Shown here piece after piece: positions 11,537-22,834 of a stretch of DNA of 64,000 bases. Source of the DNA: Nilaparvata lugens. Its lineage: Eukaryota; Arthropoda; Insecta; Hemiptera; Delphacidae. Within the stretch, counting starts at the first letter, position 1. The number at the start of each line of letters is the position of its first letter. The DNA is taken from assembly GCF_014356525.2 (NCBI RefSeq), contig NC_052506.1, positions 12,364,283 to 12,428,282 on the forward strand, written 5' to 3'. Under the pieces are notes generated by a model. That model was not told the DNA's origin. It saw nothing but the letters and a program-made list of their open reading frames with translations, and searched no databases. The translations under genes were made by a program, and so were the position numbers.

Positions 11537-11846
11537 ATTAATGTCATTTGACTTTAATTATACTGTGATTAATGTCATTTGACTTTAATTATACTGTGAT
11601 TAATGTCATTTGACTTTAATTATACTGTGATTAATGTCATTTGACTTTAATTATACTGTGATTAATGTCATTTGACTTTAATTATACTGTGATTAATGTC
11701 ATTTGACTTTAATTATACTGTGATTAATATCATTTGACTTTAATTATAATGTGATTAATGTCATTTGACTTTAATTATACTGTGATTAATGTCATTTGAC
11801 TCTAATTATACTGTGATTAATGTCATTTGACTTCAATTATACTGTG
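11537..11846. repeat. 31-bp minisatellite, 10 copies
   Basis: Exactly ten head-to-tail units of 31 bp beginning ATTAATGTCATTTGACT and ending AATTATACTGTG. Units are identical or differ by one base (for example TACTG to TAATG, CTTTAA to CTCTAA or CTTCAA). There are no spacers, so this is not a CRISPR array. It lies in cnn intron 4. Confidence 0.97.
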
Positions 11847-12157
11847 AAAAAACTCGGAATGAACCAAAGTAGTATGAAAAATATTTCTACTGGTGGGAAA
11901 ACTAGGAAGAAAACTTACAACATTTATGAATTCAGTTTAAAAGGATAAATTTACTAATTTACTGCACTAATCTGGAACTGTTGATTCTATCATCAACTAA
12001 TTTTTGAGGTTTTTCTCAGAATTCTGTCATTAAATCAGACTTTTTGTAATCTTAAAAAGAGTACCTATTGCAAACTAATTGGTGAACATTCAATAATACA
12101 GTTCTAATATAGGTAATATGATCGAAGGATTGATGTTCAAGGTCACCAGATCCTCAC

Positions 12158-12331
12158 CTTTTGTAAACTGACAATGTGCTCTTCTAGGTAAGCCTTGTCT
12201 TTGGCTGTGCTTATCTTCAAATCTTCTAGTTGCTTTTTGTGCTGATTTTGTAGAACTTCCACTGCTTTTGCAGATTGAAGCAGAAGTTCTTCCCTTTCTG
12301 ATAAATCCCTTTTTAGTGTCTCCAATTCACA
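12158..12331 (-). CDS. cnn: centrosomin coding exon 4 (coiled coil, end of CM1 region)
   Basis: 58 codons in phase 0 at both ends, acceptor TTTCAG, donor GTGAGG. The peptide starts CELETLKRDLSEREELLLQ and continues SAKAVEVLQNQHKKQLEDLK, a heptad-rich helix. The block LKRDLSEREELLLQSAKAVE resembles the segment that follows CM1 in CDK5RAP2 (LKREL-EREQLL-KASKAVE type), so gene identity and exon order are well supported. Predicted role: an extended coiled coil continuing from CM1 at the centrosome. Confidence 0.93.
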
Positions 12332-12736
12332 CTGAAACATGAAAAAACGATGATTTCTTTAACAAATTGAAGAAAGATATACAAGTATTAAATCATCCAT
12401 CACAACGTATTTAAAGATCACAAAGCCTAATTATGAGTCTTTTCAACAAGCATAATAGGAACAAGAATGTATTTTGTTTTGTTAGTGTTTCTTCTTGTTA
12501 ACATAAATAAATAGCTAGTTAGTATTATAATATTACTTTCCTGAGAAAACTTTTTCATTTTGATAGCTTGATGAAATCGAAAAACTTTGAAAAATATCAC
12601 AAGTAGAAAGTTTATTTTTAGCCTTTGCACAGCCTTAAGAAGTCTAGCAAGAAGAGGAAGCACACTCTATTCAAATTCTCATCATAAAAATTTCTAAATG
12701 ATTTTGAAAAATTAGACAATCTGCTCTTCTACTTAC

Positions 12737-12948
12737 ACTTAATTCAACATTCTTTTTGAAAAGTTCATCGACATCCTTCATGCCCTTCATTTGCTCCTGC
12801 CGCTCCTCGATGAAGTAAATACGAAGTTTCAAATTGAAGTTTTCCTTTTTGAGTTCAGCCATTTGTTCTTCGTATTCTTTCATGGTCCGCACACGTCCCG
12901 GCGACACCATTTTGTCACCTCCCGGCGGAGAAGTGCACTTGGGAGAAG
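12737..12948 (-). CDS. cnn: centrosomin coding exon 3 with CM1 motif
   Basis: Encodes residues 35-105 of the joined model. The stretch at 55-83 contains KENFNLKLRIYFIEE, the signature of Centrosomin motif 1 (CM1), which binds gamma-tubulin ring complexes in Cnn, CDK5RAP2, myomegalin and yeast Spc110/Mto1 relatives. The Phe in KENF corresponds, as I recall the family, to the residue needed for binding in human CDK5RAP2. Just upstream, MVSPGRVRTMKEYEEQ matches the family layout of an SP-containing linker before CM1. The acceptor is TTGCAG and the donor GTAAGT; the exon ends in phase 0. The Met at model residue 48 could start a shorter isoform. This is the firmest exon of the gene. Confidence 0.95.
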
Positions 12949-13418
12949 CTGCAACAAACGCAAACAATCACCACAATGCTCAGTTTATGACAAAGCATTA
13001 GTCACCCATTGTCAGTCAGTTCATTTGAATTTCAATGCTAAATTGTTATCGAGTAGGAAAACAATTACGGAAAATTTCCATATTGATAACTATACTATGA
13101 TGAAATGATGAACTATACTATGATGAATTTTGATTTGATGTTATTCACAAGGAAAAAAGAGCTTCATAAACAACTGGAATTTGGAATAATCTGGAATTGA
13201 GACTATGGACATAGTCTGAAAAGGATAGATTATAGTCTGAAATGGACATAACCTACATAATATTTGGACGATTTGGAACAAAATTAGGAAATAGAAGAAG
13301 TTGTTGGCAATAGCCTGTTTTTTCTTTTCAGACTATTGTATTGTTTGCTCTATCCAATAAATAAACTGATCACAATTTTATAAAGGACATCGGCTTTCTT
13401 CTAATTTGTTCACAAGTA

Positions 13419-13605
13419 AGAGCTCAGCCACACGAGGCGTTTTTCAGACGAGTCGGCACGGCACGACAGGACAGAAAGATCTCCGATTGGCTGATGTGAG
13501 AGAGCTTTCTGTTTATAAAGCTTCCTCTCTGCCAACCCAATCAGCCAATCATAAATTCTGTCCTATCGTACCGACTGAAAAATCGCCTCGTGTGGTTTGG
13601 CCCAA
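13419..13605. mobile_element. short MITE with imperfect TIRs
   Basis: The left arm contains CCACACGAGGCGTTTTTCAG then GGACAGAA and GATTGGCTGAT. The right arm carries the complements ATCAGCCAATC, TTCTGTCC and CTGAAAAATCGCCTCGTGTGG. About 190 bp, no coding capacity. It lies in cnn intron 2, upstream of the CM1 exon. Confidence 0.7.
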
Positions 13606-14084
13606 AGGCTAGCAGTTAAGAATTGTTCTCAATGATGAGAGAAAATAAAGTGATTCAAAATCTTTCTCCTTGAGATCTTCCTTATTGATATAAGACACTC
13701 TTCGGCTTATAAGCTTAATGAGATTATGCACTTCAAACCTAAAGCTTGTGCAGTATTAATATTGGAGAAATAATGATGGGAGATGAATGGATCTATAGCT
13801 TTTGACGGGTTCCAATAAAACGTGATTTTCCAGCTAATAACCAACAGCAAAGCTGTCCTCAAGCAGACACCCATCCAACGGGAAAACTGAGAGGATGTCA
13901 CTTATCTAATCTGATTTAGACGATCCGTCTGTGAGAAAATTTATAATAACTTCGGAAAGATAAACTAGAATTGAATTTAATGATGAGGAATTTTGCATCA
14001 AGTGCTAATAGGAAGTTTCAAAACAATCCATCAATACAGATAAAGTAACAGTGAATATGGAATAAAATAACTGTGTTGGAATTC

Positions 14085-14765
14085 AGTTATCATCGAGTTG
14101 AATTATTTTTGAAGAAATTCATCTCGGTTCTGAGTAGCAATTTGAATTTCGATCTATAACTGAGCTCGAGCAGTTTAAGGGACCCAAACACTAGGGAACT
14201 TGGATCGGCGAACCAAGATCCCCAGTGTATGTGGAGAATTGGCGAACCACGAACCAAATTTGTGACGAACTTGGTCTTCAATCTGGATTAAAAACTTTGT
14301 TCGGTTCGTCCGCCAGAGCGATATATTCTATCTATATATATTCAATATATTTTCTTCCCACAGCAGCTGCAAACTTTGAAACACTCATCTCTAGACTCCG
14401 AAAGACACTGAAGTAACCAACGGTTGTTCGCTCTCCCCACTACAGTGTATGGGCAAACCCTACACGAACTTGGTTCCCTGAACCATGTTGGCCGATCAAA
14501 GTTCCCTAGTATATGGGGCCCTTAAGCGAGCTTTGGTCAATGAAAAAACACTGTTCAAATACTGGCAACAACAATTAATATTGAATAGAATATCTTTTTT
14601 GTAATACAGTTAACATCTAGTTCGATTATTTATTTGAAGAAATTCATTTTGGTTTTGAACAGCGACAACGTTTTGAGTAGCAATTCGAATTTCGATCTAT
14701 AACAGAGCACGAGCAGTTTAGAGAGCTCTGGTCAATGACAAATCACTGTTCCGGGCAACATTCTT
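14085..14765. repeat. tandem segmental duplication, first copy split by a TTAA MITE
   Basis: 14085-14178 plus 14526-14575 (copy A), and about 14605-14765 (copy B), are direct copies sharing GAAGAAATTCAT, GAGTAGCAATT, GAATTTCGATCTATAAC, CGAGCAGTTTA and TGGTCAATGA. Copy B has an extra short segment (AACAGCGACAACG). Copy A is interrupted at its TTTAA by the element at 14179-14521. Confidence 0.75.
14179..14521. mobile_element. piggyBac-like MITE with TTAA target duplication
   Basis: Flanked by TTAA at 14175-14178 and 14522-14525. Terminal inverted repeats GGGACCCAAACACTAGGGAA and its near complement ending CCCTAGTATATGGGGCCC. The adjacent duplicate copy of the host segment lacks the element. 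A TTAA target is characteristic of piggyBac elements. The internal open frame has no transposase features, so it is non-autonomous. Confidence 0.78.
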
Positions 14766-15459
14766 GTGATCGAAGCCAAAAGTGCTTTTCTACACTATTA
14801 TCTACTCAAGAAACTCTTGCTAAGTTTACCAACAACACACGGTCACAATATAATTAATTCTAGAAGCTTCCAACACAAACACATCAAAGAGTAGGAGTTG
14901 CTCGGAGTGAATGGAGCCGTTTTCAAGAAGATACTCTTCTGTCGGCTCTCTTCGGATATCTATTAACAGACACACAAACACGCAAAAACTTTGTCTTCAT
15001 TCTCGAATTAATCCAATCTGACGCAAATGAGATGCTGTATTTCAAGCCTATTTTTAATCATTACAAAAATAACCAACAACAAAACAATATTTTAAAACTT
15101 AATTAACCATTAGATTGGCACATCATTTGAATAAAAATTCCCCATTTGCTTTTAAAATCACCAGAGAGAAAAAAGAATGTGGACTGTAGAATGTTATTAT
15201 AAATATCATTCTAAATATGCATTTATTCGTAGATACGACACATTTAAAGAGGAATATATAATATATTTTATGCTAGTTACATAAAAATATATTTCATTGT
15301 TAGTGAATTATTTTTCGTGGATGATGATGCATATGTCGTGGAAGATTTATTATAATCATGGATGGAACTAGCAGAAGTATATTTGAAGCATGAGCAGAGA
15401 AGCAAGTAATGCAACTATAAATGGTCACCCTTTCAACGAGATAATATTGATAAAATAGA

Positions 15460-15580
15460 AATATAGTACCCTTTGAAATAAATAAAATAATAGAATAAGA
15501 ATATAAAGGGTAGGATATTAATTTCAAAGGGTACTATAATTCTATTTTATAAATACAAAAAAGTAGCCCTGCTTAACATT
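15460..15580. repeat. small foldback repeat (AGTACCCTTT family)
   Basis: Inverted arms ATATAGTACCCTTTGAAAT and ATTTCAAAGGGTACTATAAT, followed by TTTTATAAATA and GTAGCCCTG. Related arms occur near 7080-7130, 37305-37476 and 43115-43245. Confidence 0.6.
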
Positions 15581-15960
15581 TTAAGGAGATAATATTATTA
15601 TATCTAACCCTTAATGGAATGATCATTCAGACGCAAATCGGCTTCTTTGTAAAATGATAACTACTTACAATACGAATTGCTAGTATTGAACAACAATGAA
15701 TACTAATGACTGATGACCTAGTTAAAAGTTTGTTAAAGGAAAATGCAAAATTAAAAAGCAAAGATACTTGTAAAGGACGTTGTAAAGTGTATTTGTAATC
15801 CAATTTTTCAATTAATTAATGTCTTGTAGGTTTTACTTAGTAGTTGAGTAGGTATAAAGTATTTTCGTTTTTGTTTCTAATACCTATATCTCCATTATCC
15901 TACAATTTATAGTATAAATTATGTAAGGATTAAATTTCAATTTCATCATTGTTCCTACTA

Positions 15961-16605
15961 GAAAATTCTAACAGCCCGATACAAAAATAATCACAAGTTT
16001 ACTTTCATTTATTTGTTGATTTTCATATTATCATCTATCTGAAAAATTGACACCTTGGATAAAAATTAATAATATTAGTTATCGTACATTCTAAAGCAAC
16101 TTTTTTGAAGGAATAACACTTCTCTTTTCCAACCAAAGCCCATCAAAGCCTCTATAAACTTGAAACCTTGGAAAAAATTAATAATATTCGTTATATTCTA
16201 AAGCAACTTTTGTAAAGTAATATCACTTTTCTTTTTTAACCAAAATCTATCAACAAGAAATGCAATTTGTGATAGTTTCACAACTCGAGTAGAAAATTCT
16301 AACATCCCGATACAAAAATAATCACAAGTTTACTTTCATTTATTTGTTGATTTTCATATATATCTGTAAATTTGACACCTTAGATGAAAATTAATAATAT
16401 TAGTTATCGTACATTCTAAAGCAACTTTTTTGAAGGAATAACACTTTTCTTTTTTAACCAAAGTCTATAAACTTGACACCTTGGAAAAAAATTAATAATA
16501 TTCGTAATATACTAGAGTAACTTTTGTAAAGGAATAACACTTTTCTTTTTTAATCAAAATCCATCAACGGCGAATGCAATTTGTGATAGTTTCACAACTC
16601 ACCAT
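15961..16605. repeat. tandem duplication, period about 331 bp with sub-repeats
   Basis: Copies start at 15961 and 16292 with GAAAATTCTAAC and end with TGATAGTTTCACAACTC. Each copy contains two related sub-units of about 135 bp marked by ACACCTTGGA or a close variant, AATTAATAATATT, and AAAGCAACTTTT or a diverged form of it. The sub-unit therefore duplicated before the whole unit did. Confidence 0.85.
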
Positions 16606-17320
16606 AGAATGTAAATACCATTGAGCTATAATTTAGTACTTTTGGATGAAAAAAATACTTTAAAATTTATACTATTAATATTGATATTGCTGATGAAGTT
16701 TTGAAAAACCCAATATCAACTAACGATACGACCTCGAACACAAAAAACCACACCAATTTTAAGATCTGAAATATATATTTCCATTGATGAAAATGAGAAT
16801 CTCTCAAGCGAACCACACATCTAAACAACAAGAAACAAACTGAGAACAGTAGAACCGATTGGGATTGGGAGCCCTCTTGAACATAATGCTCAAACAGCCA
16901 GATGTTAGCCAGTGAGATCCCCACCAGGAATTAACCAATTGAATGTGTCCCCTCAGCCCTCAGTTCCCATTCACAAGTCCATCAACCTCGTTAACAAGCT
17001 CCCTAACATCATGGCAATGCCTCTACACTGCACATGCTGCATTATGGACTGTGCAACACGTACATTTATAGACACATCTTTCCAATTGATTTGTATGTTT
17101 TGACCCTAGTTAGACAAGTCACAAATATTTATGAAACTGTACTGTAGTAAATTATGTAGGCTATTAAAATAAATAATTATCATTAAATTGAACATATAGT
17201 AATATTTTGAAGACTAGGGTGATGTGATGATTGATAATCTGAATTCAAAATTTATAGTTTTAATGTTTATTTTGGACCAAAATGTTATAAAAATTGTACA
17301 CGTGAAATTCTAACCTTATC
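16606..17320. other. intron 2 segment, nothing recognised
   Basis: Unremarkable AT-rich sequence; short open frames lack homology or splice context. Confidence 0.4.
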
Positions 17321-17329
17321 TTGGACTTG

Positions 17330-17440
17330 GTCACCAATAAATTTGGAAGAAAACTAGCACAAGGACTACCTTATTATTTTATCTTTCAATGTTATTACAT
17401 TAGTGTTATTTGCATTGTAAATAAATAAATAAATAAAATA
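17330..17440 (+). mobile_element. LINE 3' tail remnant
   Basis: Ends in TTTGCATTGTAAATAAATAAATAAATAAAAT, an (AAAT)n tail after a non-coding stretch typical of the 3' end of 5'-truncated non-LTR elements. The upstream limit is not visible. Confidence 0.45.
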
Positions 17441-17665
17441 ATATACTGAAGACTATGATTAGAAAGTTCAATAATAAAAGCCTATCGCTCCTCATGAATA
17501 TAATAAACTACTATGAAACCCGTGATCCGCAAGGGACTAATTTTTGGAATAGTTTCAGCGGGGAAATCATCAGAAAATCGACAAGATAAAATTTTTACAT
17601 TGGTTCTTCAATTTGAAAATCATTTGATTCCTCATTGAATCTTTCAAACCTTTTATTATTACTTA

Positions 17666-18190
17666 CTAACAGGTAACCTGTGCTCTGCAAGGGTTTAATT
17701 AAAAACTTGACAAACTGAAAACTTGACCCACTGAAATCTTGAAGAATTTAAAATAGGCCTACAACCATCCTTTTGGTAGAGAGTTAGTGGGGAGGATATT
17801 TTTAATATTCTTTCCGAAGAATGGACATTAATATGTCCAAAGCTCCGCCAATTTATGTAGATGCATAACAATATAATTATCTATAGTTATTATATTACAA
17901 ATTGCTTTTTCATATCATATACAGTTCAATAATTATTTTCTTAGTCTATATTATGTAAATTCATCTATAATTTTGCTGTATTGTAAGCTATTGTATATAA
18001 GTGTATAAGCCAGTATATATTGTAATCTATATAAATAAAGTACTCAATCAATCAATCCTCGGTAAAATGAGAATCTATATGAAAAATTTCAAGTTAATCA
18101 GTCCAGTAGATCAAACGTAATGATGCGTCATTCGTGAATTTCCTATCCCGTACGTGTATAAGCCCATTCTTTCCTGAATTATATTATAGA
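17666..18190 (-). mobile_element. Helitron-like repeat, split by a LINE tail
   Basis: In reverse orientation the repeat starts with TC after an A and ends GAGCACAGGTTACCTGTTAG followed by T, matching the copies at 25527-26805 and 39062-39281. The AT target and the CTAG/TTAG-type end suggest a non-autonomous Helitron; no RepHel gene is present. It is interrupted at 17771-18058. Confidence 0.6.
17771..18058 (+). mobile_element. 5'-truncated LINE 3' end inserted in Helitron-like repeat
   Basis: A non-coding 3' UTR ending AATAAAGTACTCAATCAATC, bounded by ATCC at 17767-17770 and 18055-18058. Related copies read straight across this point, so the insertion is secondary. Confidence 0.65.
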
Positions 18191-19275
18191 TAAGGAGTTT
18201 ACCGCCATTCTGATCATGTTATTCAATAACGTGTGTGTACTGTGTGTTTAATAAATTATGGAGTTACGTGTTTCTTCGAGCTGCCAGAGTCAACCTGAAC
18301 TTGTTTTGAACCTACTAAAAAAATACTACTAGTAGTTAGCATCAAGGATGAAAAACGAATCTCGACATAGTATATGATAATCTTGCAGTTATAGATCTAT
18401 ACTATATCCTTGAATTGTAAAATTATAGCAACAGATTTCTTCAATTTCTAAATTTCAGGACAAAGAAACACGGATGGTGTTGTCTGTTACTAATGATGAC
18501 TATTATTGAATGACTGATAATAGTGAAATAGAGTGATTAGAGCACAGTAATTGTAACAATGACATTTTTGAAGAAAGGTTTATTTTCATCTTAGGAAAAT
18601 ACAACAAGGGAAGATGATATCGTTGTGAATTAAATTTATAGAACAATTATTATTGTGTATAGAATATTCATGTCCGTAAGACGCACAGTTTTCGATATAA
18701 CATACGAGAAACCAAAAATTTGGAACCTTTGAACAACCCCCACCTCCTTAGCACAGGGAGAAGGGGTGTTGTTTACCTCCTAGATAGAACTTCGGGGTCA
18801 AAAATTGCCTTCCAAACTTTTCCCTCTATAGCCAACCTTTTTTTAACATTCATTGCAAGGACTATTCTGGAAATGAACTGAATAAAATGTAGGTACTTAT
18901 TTTGAAAACAATATTATTTCACATTATTCTGTTGGGATTATTACGGTTGTAATGAGTAATTTATTTGATGCAAATAAAAATTCTGACATGCAACTAAGTG
19001 CTATTATTGATACAAGTCAATGAACTATAATCGTGAGACAATTAATAATTATTGCTGACTAAGTTTGAATCAGACCGTCTATATTATTAGCTTTTAAAGA
19101 TTTGCTTGTAGCACTTGGTAATGTAAACGACTAATTTTTTATTAGTTTTAATATGAGATATGGAATGATCCATCATTTATGAAATATTAGAAATTTTATT
19201 CATTTACTTAGAAACACAATAATTTGATCCGAAGCACCGTAATTGAACAAGATCATGAGGGACAAACAAGCGCCT

Positions 19276-19471
19276 ATAAGGCTAGGCACACACCAGTTAG
19301 TCAAGACAAGACAAGACACGTTTAGTCACAATACTTCACATTGTTGCTTACATGAAGACATGTCTAATTGCAATGACTAATCGGTGTGTGTTGCTTCAAA
19401 AGCAACTATGTGAAGTATTGTGACTAATCGTGACTAATCTTTTCTTGACTAACTGGTGTGTGCCCACTCTA
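19276..19471. mobile_element. MITE with CACACACCAGTTAGTCAAGA termini
   Basis: The left end GCACACACCAGTTAGTCAAG and right end CTTGACTAACTGGTGTGTGC are inverted repeats. The inner arms AGTCACAATACTTCACAT and ATGTGAAGTATTGTGACT extend the palindrome. Non-coding, about 195 bp. Confidence 0.8.
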
Positions 19472-19507
19472 ATAGTTTCTGCTAATATTATAGTTTCATG
19501 CTTATTA

Positions 19508-20347
19508 ATTTCCTTGCCCTATTACCATAGGTACCGTAAGGAAAGTATTGCTTTCCGAAAAAAGTTAAGGTACCCCAATTTCTAAATTTCTATACGTTTT
19601 AAGGTCCCCTGAATCCAAAAAAGTGGTTTTTGGGTATTGGTCTGTATGTGTGTGTGTGTGTGTGTGTATGAGTGTATGTGTGTGTGTATGTATGAGTGTA
19701 TGTGTGTGTCTGTGCACACGATATCTCATCTCCCAATTAATGGAATAACTTGAAATTTGGAACGTAAGGTCCTTACACTATAAGGATCCGAAACGAACAA
19801 TTTCGATCAAATGCAATTCAAGATGGCGGCTAAAATGACGAAAATGTTGTCGAAAACAGGGTTATTCGCGATTTTCTCGAAAATGGCTCCAACGATTTTG
19901 ATCAAATTTATACCTAGAGTAGTCATTGATAAGCTCTATCAACTGCGACAAGTCCCATATCTGTAAAAATTTCAGGAGCTCCGCTCCATCTATGCAAACT
20001 TGGATTTCAGATTCCCAATTATCAGGCTTCAGATACAATTTAAACAAAAAAAAATCGAGTGGAGAAGATTGAGCATTAAAATCTCTTCAATTAATGTCTA
20101 GTAGCATTTTCACCTAAAATTGAAAATAAGCTTGAAATTTGAGAAAATGTGATTATTCAATTGCAAACTGGTGGCAACTGTTGATTCTATTAAATCATTC
20201 ACTATGAAGAGATAGCAGATCTCGTGTGTATCCAGTGTTATTGTACTGTCACCAGCTGGCTCAGATCTTTGAATAAGTATGCGCGGGAACACTAGCGTCA
20301 TCAATTTTCATAATGGCAAGGAAAGTTGTGTGAGTGCGCCACACCAG
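19508..20347 (-). mobile_element. repeat family B, copy 1
   Basis: About 0.84 kb, shared with 21461-22380 and 27782-28593, which lie in the opposite orientation. Hallmarks: CCTTGCCCTATTACCATAG at one end, AAAAACCACTTTTTTGGA type sequence, a (TG)n tract, GAGCTCCTGAA with TATGGGACTTG, and CACACAACTTTCCTTGCC at the other end. Short terminal inverted repeats around ACTTTCCTTGCC. No intact gene; the small open frames recur in all copies only because the sequence is repeated. Confidence 0.82.
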
Positions 20348-21460
20348 ATTTTTTTTGGGACAAGAAATGAGTGAACATATGAGATTTCCGAAACAATAAC
20401 TTAGTGAGTTATTTAAATTGAGAAAACTTTATAATGAAGGTTGATCTGGAAAGAAGTAGGCCAACAAGAGCAACAAAATCGAGTTTTTGAAATGCAATGT
20501 GACAAAGATATGTTTTTAATTTGAAAGCCATGTGATGTGATATTCGAACAATAAGTCTCTCAATTCACATGCTTCTTTTCTGATAACCTTCAACCTCCTC
20601 AGAACGTTATAGTGACAGTTCATTGAGCTATCGACTGAGCTATCGACAATGCTGTCAAAAAGGCCTACTCTTGTTTCCTGTCCAGTTGGCCTCCAAATTC
20701 TAGTAAAGCTCCAATATTATTTTCTCAAAAATATCTACGTTGAAATAGGCAGATAGGATTTCACCGATGCAGCAGCTTATAGGACACTTGAGACTAGTAA
20801 GGGCCTCCATCAATGTAGGGAAGTGAATCACGGTCATTGGTCAATCCCACACAAGTCGAATATGAATTGAATCATTGTGAGAATGATATATTTTCGAGGG
20901 ACGAAGGTGTCACTTGTCAGTTACGATTTTGTTCAACAACTTTGAAAGTCTATCTCTGTAACTGATAAGGACTCTTTCAGTTGATTTAAACTTAAAATTC
21001 GCTGCTTACAACAACTATCAACCTCGAATTTGAATAAGCAATGGTCCGGAAAACCAAGTCTATTAGATACAATTATCAACTTTAACTACTGTAGCCAACT
21101 CATAACAATATGAGAGTGTCTCCTCACAATAGAAAGCGTTTTAATTACTATAGTGCAAAATAATCATTTTGAAATTAGGGATTGTGTTTGTTCCAATGAT
21201 TATTGAACTAATCATTATTGACCGAGCGAAGTGAGGTCTAAGATGCAAGTCGACGATTTGGCATTTCTCTTAATGTTTATATGTTTATATGTTGCGCATT
21301 TACGGCGAAACGCGGAAATAGATTTTCATGAAATTTGACAGGTATGTTCCTTTTTTAATTGCGCGTTGACGTATATACAAGGTTTTTGTGAATTTTGCAT
21401 TTCAAGGATAATATAAAAGAAAAAGGAGCCTCCTTCATACGCCAATATTAGAGTAAAAAT

Positions 21461-22380
21461 CTGGTGTGGCGCACTCACACAACTTTCCTTGCCGTTATGA
21501 AAATTGATCACCTGACGCTAGTGTACTCGCGCATCTCAAGTCTACTATTCAAAGATTATGAGACAGCTGGTGATAGGTCAAAAACGCTGGATACACACGA
21601 GGTCCGCTATCTCTTCGTAGAGAATGTACACGCGCATCTCAAGTCTACTATTCAAAGATCTGCCAGCTGGTGACAGGACAATAACGCTGGAGACACACGA
21701 AGTCTGCTATCTCTTCATAGTGAATGATTTAATAGAATCAACAGTTGCCAACAGTTTGCATTATTGAATAAACACATTTACTCGAATTTCGAGCTTATTT
21801 TCAATTTTAGGTGGAAATGTCACTGATCATTAATTGTAGATATTTTTATTCTCAATATTTTCCACTTGAATTTTTTTGTTTAAATTGTATCTGAAGCCTG
21901 ATAATTGGGAATCCAAAATCACACTTCGCATTGATGGGGCGGAGCTCCTGAATTTTTTACAGATATGGGACTTGTGGCAGTTGATAGAGCTTATCAATGA
22001 CTATTCTAGGTATAAATTTGATCAAAATCGTTGGAGCCGTTTTCGAGAAAATCGCGAAAAACCCTGTTTTTGACAACATTTTCGCCATTTTAGCCGCCAT
22101 CTTGAATTGGATTTGTTCGAAATTGTTCGTGTCGAATCCTTATAGGGGAAGGACCTTAAGTTCCAAATTTCAAGTCATTCCGTTAATTGGGAGTTGAGAT
22201 ATCGAGATTTAACGCACATACACTCATACACACACACATACAGACTAATACCCAAAAACCACTTTTTTGGACTCAGGGGACCTTGAAACGTATAGAAATT
22301 TAGAAATTCGACTACCTTAATTTTTTCCGGAAAGCAATACTTTCCTTACCTATGGTAATAGGGCAAGGAAAGTAAAAATC
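21461..22380 (+). mobile_element. repeat family B, copy 2, nested in family E
   Basis: Begins CTGGTGTGGCGCACTCACAC and ends GGGCAAGGAAAGTAAAAATC. The host family E sequence at 36785-36800 reads GAGTAAAAATCAGACTATAG without interruption. GTAAAAATC flanks both sides here (21453-21461 and 22372-22380), either a target duplication or shared end sequence. Confidence 0.83.
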
Positions 22381-22437
22381 AGACTAAAGAATTATTATTC
22401 ATCATAAATCAGCTGACAAGTGATTACACAGATGTGT

Positions 22438-22672
22438 GGCTTCTCCAGTCTATTGCTGTATTTCCATAAGGTCTATACAGTAGTTTCAATCAGGTACTTG
22501 TGGATGAGAGTTCTGCGTGAGGTCTACTGTTCACATAACTACTAGTATTAATTTATTGGTGATTGTAAATTACTAGTAGTTCTGTGAACAGTTGACCTCA
22601 CGCAGTATTCTCATCCACAAGTACCTGATTGAAACTATAGACCTTATGGAAATACAGCAATAGACTGGCTTC
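22438..22672. repeat. palindrome inside family E, arms of about 110 bp
   Basis: Arms carry CAGTCTATTGCTGTATTTCC, AATCAGGTACTTGTGGATGA, GCGTGAGGTC and CTACTAGTA with their complements around a short AT spacer. Single arms recur at 31436-31710. Confidence 0.85.
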
Positions 22673-22834
22673 TCCGTAAATGCACAACATATAAACATTA
22701 AGAGAAATTCCAAACCGTCGACTTGAATCTTAGACCTCACTTCGTTCGGTCAATAAGACCCTTACTGATAAAGGACCCATGGTGAAGGACTTTTGATGTG
22801 ATTTTTGAATTAAATACGGAACCCGAAAAAGAGT

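Larger units (their letters stand above)
21218..22753. mobile_element. repeat family E, copy 1 (long TIR element)
   Basis: Left end TTGACCGAGCGAAGTGAGGT and right end ACCTCACTTCGTTCGGTCAA, flanked by TA. Arms continue through AAGTCGACG and AACATATAAACATTAAGAGA. The interior holds a palindrome (22438-22672) and the inserted family B copy. Other copies: 31436-31994 (reverse) and 36532-36826. Confidence 0.8.

Noticed and set aside
11537..11846. Possible CRISPR-like array
   Set aside because: Units abut with no unique spacers, and the host is a eukaryote; it is a simple minisatellite.
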